The notes beneath the pieces were generated by a model. The model had not been told where the DNA came from and made no database searches. It saw only the letters and a program-made list of their open reading frames with translations. The position numbers and the translations under genes were made by a program. Of a DNA stretch of 64,000 nucleotides, positions 50,204 to 57,108 are shown piece after piece. Position 1 is the first letter of the stretch. The number at the start of each line of letters is the position of its first letter. The stretch comes from JAIVJM01 sp963816985 (lineage in GTDB: Bacteria; Acidobacteriota; Blastocatellia; Pyrinomonadales; Pyrinomonadaceae): the NCBI GenBank assembly GCA_963816985.1, contig CAWFMF010000004.1:3224001-3288000 (forward strand), read 5' to 3'.

Positions 50204-51292
50204 CTACATGCACTTGCCCGCGCCGTTGATGCGCATCGGCGAAACGCACGTGCACTGGGCGACGGCGGGGACCTGGCCTCTGGTGCACGCCCTTGGCGTG
50301 GGCGCGGGCGTCGGTGACGCCGACGGCGTAGGAGTCGGGTTCGGCGCGGGTGTTGCACTAGGAGTCGGCGCGGGCGTCGGGACGGGCGTCGGGACGGGCG
50401 TCGGCACCGGAGTCGGCACCGGAGTCGGGACAGGCGTCGGCTCAGGGTCACATTTCTTCCCGTTGCCCTTGCACGTGTCTTCCGCCGGCGTCGGGTAGGG
50501 CGTCGGGACGGGCGTCGCTACGGGCGTCGGGGTGGCGGTCGGCTCGTCGCATTTCTTCCCGTTGCCCTTGCAAGGGTCTGTCCCCGGATCGGTGGTGTCG
50601 CCGCCGCCGTTGCCATTACCGCCACCGTTGCCGTTGCCGCCGGTGTCGCCGCCGGTCGAACCTTCTTCGGCGGCAAGCTTGTCGAACTCGCTCTTGGGGA
50701 TGTCGCTCGGAGCTTCGAGACCGTTGACCGCGAAGCCGTCCAAGGAGTGCGTCTCGCCGACCGCGACGCTGCCCGACTCGGAGATGGAGACCGTCTTGTC
50801 GCCGTAACTGTTCGAGAGCCCGATGCTGAAGATGCTCGTGGGGCGTCCGCGCCAGTTGAAGCCGATGGTGATTCTGGGGTTCGTGATTTGATCCGCCGGG
50901 AATTCCACGCCGTCGGGCAGCGTGACGGTGCGGCGCTCGTCCGCCTCGACCGTGCCGTCGTTGTCGAAGTCCATCGTCACGATGTAGCTCGACAGGCTCT
51001 CGAACGTGATGCTCGCCATCTGCTCAGCGGCGGGCGCGGCGGGCGGCTCGGTCGGGTCCACGGTCGCGTGGCGGCGGATGGAGTCAACGCGCGCCTGCTC
51101 CATGTAGCCCGTGATCCCGTCGGTCGCGTTCGTGAGACGGAACGTGGCGCGCGAGCGCGCGACGCCGATCACGGCGAAGCCGGAGACGATGCCGATGACC
51201 GCCACTGTAATAATAAGTTGCTCAATGCTGAAGCCGGCCTCGCCGTGCCTGCTTCTCGCCGTCTTCAAAGTTCGTTCACTCGTTCCGTTCAT
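50204..51292 (-). CDS. FimU/GspH-like prepilin with Pro/Thr repeat and duplicated Cys motif
   Basis: 362 residues from ATG 51292. The prepilin-type segment is EAGFSIEQLIITVAVIGIVSGFAVIGVARSR. If cleavage follows Gly, the conserved Glu sits at +4; after Ala it would be +5. The pilin domain (about 40-200) reads FRLTNATDGITGYMEQARVDSIRRHATV. A Gly/Asn-rich linker follows, then CKGNGKKCD twice (about residues 240 and 276) separated and followed by long TP/VP/AP repeats, and a Cys-rich end. The tail is unlike normal FimU. It is the first gene behind the sigma54-type promoter. Confidence 0.85.
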   Translation of the reverse strand: MNGTSERTLKTARSRHGEAGFSIEQLIITVAVIGIVSGFAVIGVARSRATFRLTNATDGITGYMEQARVDSIRRHATVDPTEPPAAPAAEQMASITFESLSSYIVTMDFDNDGTVEADERRTVTLPDGVEFPADQITNPRITIGFNWRGRPTSIFSIGLSNSYGDKTVSISESGSVAVGETHSLDGFAVNGLEAPSDIPKSEFDKLAAEEGSTGGDTGGNGNGGGNGNGGGDTTDPGTDPCKGNGKKCDEPTATPTPVATPVPTPYPTPAEDTCKGNGKKCDPEPTPVPTPVPTPVPTPVPTPVPTPAPTPSATPAPNPTPTPSASPTPAPTPRACTRGQVPAVAQCTCVSPMRINGAGKCM

Positions 51293-51379
51293 CGTGCGCC
51301 TCCGTTTAAGCATCGCGGAAAATCTCTTGTTGGGGCAGTTCACCGGCCTGATCGCCGGACTTGGACGGCAGTCTCCATC

Positions 51380-51394
51380 GCAAGAGCGGTGCCA
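51380..51394 (-). promoter_or_regulatory. Sigma54 (-24/-12) promoter of the pilin operon
   Basis: On the minus strand: TGGCACCGCTCTTGC, with GG and GC exactly 10 bases apart as in sigma54 promoters (TGGCAC-N5-TTGC). It lies 88 bases before the first pilin ATG, giving a transcript start near 51368. Confidence 0.8.
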
Positions 51395-51458
51395 GAGGCG
51401 TTTTCGGCCCGGAAGAAGCGATTTAGAAGGGCAGAGCGGCTGGACGGGGGCTGGCGGC

Positions 51459-51473
51459 GTCACTTTACGTGAC
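51459..51473. promoter_or_regulatory. GTCAC-N5-GTGAC dyad upstream of the sigma54 promoter
   Basis: Perfect 5-bp arms around TTTAC. It lies about 65 bases upstream of the -24 box, the region where NtrC-type activators or other regulators bind. Confidence 0.35.
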
Positions 51474-51916
51474 AAAATGAGTAGCGGGCTTCCCAACGCC
51501 CGGCGGCGTCGGCGGGAGGCGCGGCAAAGACTAACCCCGGTTACACACCTTGTCACCGACAGAAACAACCGGGCGTGCTTTCGCACACGGCGGGCGGGGT
51601 CGTGCGCGGCGTGGCTCGCGGTCGCAAGTGTCGAAGGGGATTGCGGCTTAGGGTTCCGCATCGGCGAGTCCGAGGGTGGCGGCGTGCGAGTTGCTTATGA
51701 CGCGGGAAGGCCCGCCGACGGGCTCGCGCTCACGGTGACCGAAAGAGGTGGCCGCGTGCGGGCCGCGCCGCCGGGGCCAACAGCGAAGGTTGCCCGGTCG
51801 GGAGCGGTGCGGCGCGTCTTCAGGCGAGCCCGCCGGGCGTCTCTCGTTTCAACCCCCCACAAGAATCGTCCCCTCGCGCGTGGAACCGCACAACCGCGCG
51901 CGGGCGGGGCGAGAAA
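51474..51916. other. Gene-free stretch
   Basis: About 440 GC-rich bases with no credible coding sequence on either strand. The open frames here lack codon structure and start signals. It may contain further upstream activator sites for the pilin promoter. Confidence 0.45.
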
Positions 51917-51945
51917 GCGCCCCGGCGGTCTAACCGTCGGGGCGC
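51917..51945 (-). terminator. Hairpin terminator for dacB
   Basis: GCGCCCCGGCGGT (51917-51929) pairs with ACCGTCGGGGCGC (51933-51945, one G-T), with TTTC following on the minus strand. Confidence 0.6.
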
Positions 51946-51950
51946 GAAAA

Positions 51951-52039
51951 TTAAACGCAGAAGTCAGAACGCTGAACGATGAACTGAAAGCACATGTTGC
52001 TTTCAGTTCATCGTTCAGCGTTCTGACTTCTGCGTTTAA
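51951..52039. repeat. Heptad inverted repeat, family A copy 5, 42-bp perfect stem
   Basis: Arms 51951-51992 and 51998-52039 are exact reverse complements over 42 bases with a 5-base loop. The right arm ends directly before the dacB stop codon. It is the longest uninterrupted stem in the window. Confidence 0.95.
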
Positions 52040-52040
52040 T

Positions 52041-53429
52041 TTACTGGTTCGGTGTCGGCTCGTACTCGTCGAGGTTCGAGGCGCGGGCGCTGTCGAACTC
52101 GGAGGCCGAGAGGCGGATGGCGAGCGTCTGCGGCGCGTAGGTGAAGGGCAGCGGGCCGCCGCGCTCGTTCTGGATTTCGGCGACGAGCGCGTCCTGCGCG
52201 GCGCGGAAGCGGACGACGTTGCCGCGCTGGTTGAAGATGACGAAGAAGAGGGTCTCGCCGCCGCGCGTCCGCATCTGGCCGACGAGCGCGCTCGCGCCCG
52301 CGTCGGTGCGCGGGAGCGTCCCCGTCTTGGCGATGATGCTGCCGCGACCGGGCTTGTCCGCGTAACGCTTTTGCAGCGTGCCGGGGTCAACGCCCGCGAC
52401 CGGAAGGATGTCGGCGGCCTTGAGGTTGTTCTCGTGCAACTCGTCGAGCAGCGCGCGGTAGACCTTCAACATCTGTCGCGGCGTGAGACGGTTGATGCCG
52501 AGGCCGCTCGTCGAAGAGAGCCGCACCTCGCTCGCGGGCAGGCCCAACTCTCTTTCGAGGAAGTGCTCGACGCCCTGCGCGCCGCCCATCGAGTCGCCGA
52601 GGCGTTCGGCCATGAAGTTGTTCGAGTAGCAGAGCAGGACTTTCAAAATGTCCGCGAGCGCGGGCGAGTAGTGCGTCGAGATGACGCGCGCCGCCTTCGG
52701 CACCGAGTCCACGTAGACCGCGCCCATCACGGCCACGCTCGGAATCGTGCGCAGGCCCTCGGCGTCGCGGAGCGCGACGCGCGAGTCGTTCCACGCGCGC
52801 ACCGCCGAGGCGGGCCGCCGCGTCGCGTCGAGCGTGTCGTAGAAACGCTCGCCCGAACGCAGGGACGAGGGGCTGAAGTTCATCGTGAAGCGCGGCGCGA
52901 CGATGAGGTCGCCCGTCACGGTGCGGATGCCGAGTTGGTTAAGTTCGCGCGCGATGGCGACGGCGTGCTCGTCGTGGAAAGAGGGGTCGCGGCCAGAGAC
53001 GACGAGGTCGCCCGTCACCGTCCCGGTCGCCTTGTCGAAGGTGCCGTTAATCCAGATGGCGGTGGCGAAGCGGTGGCGCGGGCCGAAGGTGCGCAGGGCG
53101 ACGAGCGCGGTCGCGAGCTTGACCGCCGAAGCGGGGTTGAAAGATTGATCCGCCGCCTGCTCTCTCACCAACTCGCCGCCGGCCTTCTCGATGAGCACGC
53201 CCTGACGCTGGAAGACGGGCGCTTCTTCGGTCAGCGGGAGAACGTCTTCGGCTTCGACGCCGGAAGGGTCTTGCACGCCCGGCAGCGCGGGCACGTTCAA
53301 GGGCTCGGAGATGGGAGGCCGGGGCGCGACGGGCGGCAACACCCGCTCGACCTGCGCGCGCGTCGTGGCGAGCGGCGCGAGCAGGATGACGAAAGCAAGA
53401 ATGAAACGGCTTGTCTTCAACTTACCCAT
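52041..53429 (-). CDS. dacB: D-alanyl-D-alanine carboxypeptidase/endopeptidase (PBP4, S13)
   Basis: 462 residues with a signal peptide (about 1-25). The penicillin-binding motifs are in order: SxxK in NPASAVKLATALVAL (about 96-99), SxN in CYSNNFMAERLG (about 272) and KTG in IAKTGTLPRTDAGASAL (about 372). It trims peptidoglycan peptides in the periplasm. The N-terminus has a Pro-rich stretch (LPPVAPRPPISEPLNVPALP) after the signal. Length fits the S13 family. Confidence 0.93.
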   Translation of the reverse strand: MGKLKTSRFILAFVILLAPLATTRAQVERVLPPVAPRPPISEPLNVPALPGVQDPSGVEAEDVLPLTEEAPVFQRQGVLIEKAGGELVREQAADQSFNPASAVKLATALVALRTFGPRHRFATAIWINGTFDKATGTVTGDLVVSGRDPSFHDEHAVAIARELNQLGIRTVTGDLIVAPRFTMNFSPSSLRSGERFYDTLDATRRPASAVRAWNDSRVALRDAEGLRTIPSVAVMGAVYVDSVPKAARVISTHYSPALADILKVLLCYSNNFMAERLGDSMGGAQGVEHFLERELGLPASEVRLSSTSGLGINRLTPRQMLKVYRALLDELHENNLKAADILPVAGVDPGTLQKRYADKPGRGSIIAKTGTLPRTDAGASALVGQMRTRGGETLFFVIFNQRGNVVRFRAAQDALVAEIQNERGGPLPFTYAPQTLAIRLSASEFDSARASNLDEYEPTPNQ

Positions 53430-53624
53430 TCCCTGACCTCAGAACTCTGTTACAAAAAAAGTGCGCCATCATAGCACAACAGTCCATGAATCAACGGCGC
53501 AAGTCGCAAAGCTGTGGGGAGGGAGCCACCGTGGGCCAACACTTGGATGCGAACCCGCATCGTACTGGATGCATGCGCGCCACAAGCATCATAAAGGCGG
53601 AAAGCAACTGCCGTTCCGGTGCTC

Positions 53625-53760
53625 ACAGTTTTCAGTTTCGAGTTTTCAGTTTTCAGCGCGTTGACTTCAGCTTCCGAGTCCTCAAGTCTACTAAGTCGAG
53701 CGACGAGGAACTCGCCTTCCGTCTTTGAACTGAACACTGAAAACTCAAAACTGAAAACTC
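53625..53760. repeat. AACTGAA heptad inverted repeat
   Basis: CAGTTTTCAGTTTCGAGTTT (from 53627) with GTTTTCA heptads faces ACTGAAAACTCAAAACTGAA (about 53737-53758). It lies between dacB and the glycosylase gene. The rest of 53430-53774 has no gene. Confidence 0.85.
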
Positions 53761-53774
53761 TCGTCAACTTTCTT

Positions 53775-53804
53775 TTGACATTGCCGCGAGCGCGCTCCTA
53801 AAAT
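53775..53804 (+). promoter_or_regulatory. Sigma70-type promoter
   Basis: TTGACA (53775-53780), 18-bp spacer, TAAAAT (53799-53804), about 40 bases before the glycosylase start. Confidence 0.6.
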
Positions 53805-53847
53805 CCGACGCAGTTCTGGCCGACCTCGTTCTTGACAAACCGCCAAC

Positions 53848-54510
53848 GTGCGCCGAGAGAAGGAACCCGTCACCGTCGAGAAGATTAGAGCGGCGCACCG
53901 CGCGCGCCGCGCGGAGATCAGAGCGCGCCTCGCCGAGTTCGAAGAGGTGTGGCGCGCGGCCTCCGACGAGAGGCTCTGGGAAGAGCTGGTCTTCTGCATC
54001 TTCACCGCGGGCGCTTCGGCCCGCATGGGCTTGCGCTCAATCGAAGCCGTGCGCGAGTTGTTGGCGCGCGGCACGCACGAAGAGCTGGCGGGCGCGCTCC
54101 AGTCGAAGCATCGTTATCCGAACTCGCGTTCCGGCTACATCGTCGTGACGCGCGAGTACCTCGAAGGCGACTGCCGGATGCGCTTGCGCGAGCGGCTCGA
54201 AGGTTTCTCTGACCCCATCGCGCGGCGCGACTGGCTGGCGCGCGAGCGGGGCATCAAAGGGCTCGGCTACAAAGAGGCGAGCCACTTCCTACGCAACGTC
54301 GGCCTGCGCGGCTACGCGATTCTTGACAAACACATCCTGCGCAGCCTCGCCGAAATCGGGGTCATCGAATCGCCGCAGCCCCCTTCGACTCGCGCCCGCT
54401 ACCTCGCCACCGAAGAGCGCCTCCGCCGCTTCGCCCGCGACGTGCGGATAGACTTCGACGAACTCGACCTCGTGCTCTGGTCAATGAAGACGGGAGAAAT
54501 ACTGAAATGA
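53848..54510 (+). CDS. N-glycosylase/DNA lyase, Ogg2 type
   Basis: 220 residues from GTG 53848. It removes 8-oxoguanine and nicks the abasic site. The helix-hairpin-helix and catalytic region is GIKGLGYKEASHFLRNVGLRGYAILDKHILRSL: the Lys of GYKEAS acts as nucleophile and the Asp of ILDKHI as catalytic acid. The N-terminal helix (ELVFCIFTAGASARMGLRSIEAV) also fits Ogg2. This type is mainly known from archaea and thermophilic bacteria. It ends directly at a heptad repeat. Confidence 0.92.
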   Translation: MRREKEPVTVEKIRAAHRARRAEIRARLAEFEEVWRAASDERLWEELVFCIFTAGASARMGLRSIEAVRELLARGTHEELAGALQSKHRYPNSRSGYIVVTREYLEGDCRMRLRERLEGFSDPIARRDWLARERGIKGLGYKEASHFLRNVGLRGYAILDKHILRSLAEIGVIESPQPPSTRARYLATEERLRRFARDVRIDFDELDLVLWSMKTGEILK

Positions 54511-54598
54511 AGTCAGAAGTCAGAACGCTGAACGATGAACTGAAAGACAAAGACATTTGCTTTTCAGTTCATCGTTCAGCGTTCTGACTTCTGACTTC
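54509..54598. repeat. Heptad inverted repeat, family A copy 6
   Basis: Left arm 54509-54545 starts at the glycosylase stop codon; right arm 54561-54598 ends 15 bases before the next ATG. Core CAGAACGCTGAACGATGAAC is present in both orientations. Confidence 0.95.
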
Positions 54599-54613
54599 GG
54601 TTTGGAGTTCACT

Positions 54614-56209
54614 ATGAATAAGCTCACGCGTCGGGCGGTCGTTTCCCTGTTGGCCTTGGCCTTCGTGGCGGGGCTCGGTCTGGCAGGCGCGGGCCGGGCG
54701 CTCGCCTCTTCGAACAAGAAGGCGCGGGCGCAGGCCGAGAAGGCGCTCCGCACGGGCGACTTCGAGGGCGCGGAGAAGATGTACCGCGACATCGTGGCGA
54801 AGGACGCGCGCGACACGGAGGCGCGGCTCGGCCTCGGCATCGCGCTCTTGAAGCAGCGGAAGAATCAGGAAGCCTTCGATCAGGCGGCGCGCGTCGTCTC
54901 GGTCGAGCCGCTCTCGGCGCGCGCGCACTCCGTGCTCGGCGCGTCGCTTTTGGCCTCCGGCGACTTCCGCCTCTCGGTCGAGGAGTTCCGCACGGCCTTA
55001 AGCTTCAAGGACGACGACGCGATGGCGATTGCGGGCCTCGCGATGGTGGACTTTTACGAGAACCGTCTGTCGTCGAGCCTCGTGGGGTTGCGCCGCGCCG
55101 CGTTCCTCGACGCCTCGGAGCCCGACTACCACTTCAACCTCGGTCAGGTCGCCGCGCGCTTCGAACGCTACGGCGAGGCCGCCAACGCTTACGAGCACTT
55201 CCTGCGCGTCGCCCCGCGCACCGACACCGACCGCCGCGAGCGCATCCGCGGCCTCATCGCCTTCCTCCGCTACCTCGGCACGCAGCGCGACCTCAACGCC
55301 GTCGGCGGCTCGAACCATAGCGTCCTCCCCGTCGAGGTCGTCAACAACCGGCCCATGATTAACGTGCGCGTCAACGGGTCGAAGGAAGTTTTGCGTTTCG
55401 TCGTGGATTCGGGCGCGGGGATGTGCGTCATCTCGACGCACGCGGCGGAGCGTCTGAACCTCAAGCCGGTGGCGCGCGGCGGCATGGCGCGGGCCGTCGG
55501 CGGGCCGGGCCGCTTCGAGATCGTCTACGGCTTCCTCCAGGCGCTGCACATCGGCGAGGCGAGGATTGAACGCGTGCCCGTCTACATCCGCCAGTTCTTC
55601 AACGACCAGGAGCAGGTGGACGGCTACATCGGCCTCTCGGTGCTCTCGAAGTACCTCGCGACGATTGACTACGCCGGGCGGACGATGACGCTTGTGCGCG
55701 ACGACGCGCGACCGATCTACGACCCCGCGTCGCCGCCCGCCGGCGTCGAGATTCCGATCCGCACCACTTCGAGCGGCTTCTGGAGCGGCGAGTTCAAACT
55801 CGACGGGGTGGAGAAGCCCGTCAACTTCATCGTGGACACGGGCGCGACCGTGACGGTCGTCTCGCAGGCTCTGGCCGCGCGCTCCGACCTCGCGCGCTTC
55901 GAGCGCGGCGGCCTCATCCGCGTCTACGGCGCGGCGGGCCTCGCCGACAACATCAAGACCTTGATGCTTCCGCGCGTCGAACTCGGCCCGCACACGCGCA
56001 AGAACGTCTACGCCGCCGTCCTCGACATGGACTCGATTAATGAGACCGCCGGGTTCGAGCAGACGGGCATCATCGGCGGCAACATCCTCCGCCACTTCCG
56101 CCTGACCTTCGACTTCGAGCGCGCCGTCATCCGGCTCGAATCGCCCGCGAGGGAGAACAGAGAGGACGACACGAAGGGCAAGGCCCCGGTCGTGACGAGT
56201 CAGGGATGA
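54614..56209 (+). CDS. Exported TPR protein with two retropepsin-like aspartyl protease domains
   Basis: 531 residues from ATG 54614 with GGAG upstream; a longer frame reads into the repeat and is rejected. A signal peptide (about 1-32) is followed by TPR-like helices (about 35-210: EKALRTGDFEGAEKMYRDIVAKDARDTEARLGLGIAL). Two retropepsin folds follow, with catalytic VVDSGAGMCVIS (Asp about 263) and IVDTGATVTVVS (Asp about 407). Each has a matching FIV/GYIGLSVL-type second half. The tandem could form an intramolecular dimer like a pepsin. It overlaps the PIN gene by four bases. Confidence 0.9.
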   Translation: MNKLTRRAVVSLLALAFVAGLGLAGAGRALASSNKKARAQAEKALRTGDFEGAEKMYRDIVAKDARDTEARLGLGIALLKQRKNQEAFDQAARVVSVEPLSARAHSVLGASLLASGDFRLSVEEFRTALSFKDDDAMAIAGLAMVDFYENRLSSSLVGLRRAAFLDASEPDYHFNLGQVAARFERYGEAANAYEHFLRVAPRTDTDRRERIRGLIAFLRYLGTQRDLNAVGGSNHSVLPVEVVNNRPMINVRVNGSKEVLRFVVDSGAGMCVISTHAAERLNLKPVARGGMARAVGGPGRFEIVYGFLQALHIGEARIERVPVYIRQFFNDQEQVDGYIGLSVLSKYLATIDYAGRTMTLVRDDARPIYDPASPPAGVEIPIRTTSSGFWSGEFKLDGVEKPVNFIVDTGATVTVVSQALAARSDLARFERGGLIRVYGAAGLADNIKTLMLPRVELGPHTRKNVYAAVLDMDSINETAGFEQTGIIGGNILRHFRLTFDFERAVIRLESPARENREDDTKGKAPVVTSQG

Positions 56210-56685
56210 AGCAGAGCATCTACATCGAGACTTCGGTCGTCGGCGCGTACCTCGACAACGGCGAGCCGTTCCGCCGCGACCTCACGATCCGCTGGTGGGA
56301 GCACGAGCTTTCGGAGTACCGCGCGGTCGTCTCGCCGCTCGTCGTCAGGGAGTTGGAGCGCATCCCCGAACCGCACCGCACCGGCTACCTCAAGCTCATC
56401 TCCTCGCTCGAACAGGTCGAGCTGAGCGAGGAGGCGGCCATCCTCGCCGAAGGCTACGTCGCGCGCGGCATCTTCCACCGCAAGTACCTCGGCGACGCCG
56501 TCCACGTGGCGGTCGCCTCGTTCCACAAAATAGACTATCTGGTGACGTGGAACTTCGGCCACCTCGCGAACGTGCGGCGTCAGGCGCGCATCCGCCTCTT
56601 CAACACGGCGGCGGGCTTCTTCGTCCCGCAGATTGTGACGCCCGAATTCCTCGTCTCGGAGTTGACCGAAAGCCGCGAGACTTAA
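56206..56685 (+). CDS. PIN domain protein (VapC-like toxin)
   Basis: 159 residues, with its ATG overlapping the upstream stop (ATGA). The PIN fold is shown by IYIETSVVGAYLD (first acidic residue is Glu8), SPLVVRELERIP (Glu), KYLGDAVHVAVASFHKIDYLVTWNFGHLAN (Asp and the TWN(F)GH motif). These enzymes are Mg-dependent RNases. The matching antitoxin-like gene lies 100 bases downstream, with a heptad hairpin between. Toxin-first order is less common than antitoxin-first. Confidence 0.9.
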   Translation: MKQSIYIETSVVGAYLDNGEPFRRDLTIRWWEHELSEYRAVVSPLVVRELERIPEPHRTGYLKLISSLEQVELSEEAAILAEGYVARGIFHRKYLGDAVHVAVASFHKIDYLVTWNFGHLANVRRQARIRLFNTAAGFFVPQIVTPEFLVSELTESRET

Positions 56686-56687
56686 AA

Positions 56688-56775
56688 AGCCGTCAATCGT
56701 CAATCGTCAATCGTGAACAGTGAGGGACTGTCTTTGACGATTTACGATTGACGATTCGCGATTTCCGATTTACGG
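56688..56775. repeat. GTCAATC heptad inverted repeat
   Basis: Tandem GTCAATC (about 56692-56716) faces ACGATTTACGATTGACGATT-type heptads (about 56737-56772). It lies inside the toxin-antitoxin pair. Confidence 0.88.
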
Positions 56776-56786
56776 TCTTACCAAGC

Positions 56787-57011
56787 ATGTACCGCAAGCC
56801 AAAATTTCTCGAAGAGCTGCACGCCATCCGCGAAGAGATGTCGCGCGAGGCCGACTACGACCTTGAGCTGTTCGCCGAGATGGTGCGCTCCGGCCAGAGC
56901 CCGCGCCACGGCCCCGCGCGCAACATCCGCGGCTTCCGCTCGCACGCGCCCCGCGCGGGCGACGAGACCAAGACAAACAAGGCCGCGCCTCGGAAGCGCG
57001 CGGCGGGATGA
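56787..57011 (+). CDS. Antitoxin-like small protein partner of the PIN toxin
   Basis: 74 residues from ATG 56787. The motif FLEELHAIREEMSREADYDLELFAEMVR matches the short family (xxEEIxxIREE...YDLD) found beside PIN toxins. The C-terminus is basic and may bind the toxin or DNA. Between it and the toxin lies a heptad hairpin that could change the toxin:antitoxin ratio. Confidence 0.75.
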   Translation: MYRKPKFLEELHAIREEMSREADYDLELFAEMVRSGQSPRHGPARNIRGFRSHAPRAGDETKTNKAAPRKRAAG

Positions 57012-57017
57012 AAGAAC

Positions 57018-57100
57018 AGATGCCGGATGTTAGATGTCAGATGTTAGAAAAGTCATCAGTCCTTCACTGACATCCAGCATCTGACATCTAACATCTACTT
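57018..57100. repeat. TGACATC heptad inverted repeat
   Basis: GATGCCGGATGTTAGATGTC (about 57019-57038) faces CATCTGACATCTAACATCTA (about 57078-57097). Words agree with the repeat at 18.75 kb. Confidence 0.9.
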
Positions 57101-57108
57101 TTAGAATT

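Noticed and set aside
51111..53474. 787-codon plus-strand frame covering the pilin upstream region and dacB
   Set aside because: Arg/Ala-rich with no domain; minus-strand dacB and prepilin motifs are certain. Only the gene-free part 51293-51916 is not otherwise explained.
54557..54613. Upstream extension of the TPR-retropepsin protein starting MLFSSSFSVLTSDF
   Set aside because: These residues are the translation of family A repeat. The same FSSSFSVLTSxF string appears before recG (38066), confirming it is repeat read-through and not a true N-terminus.
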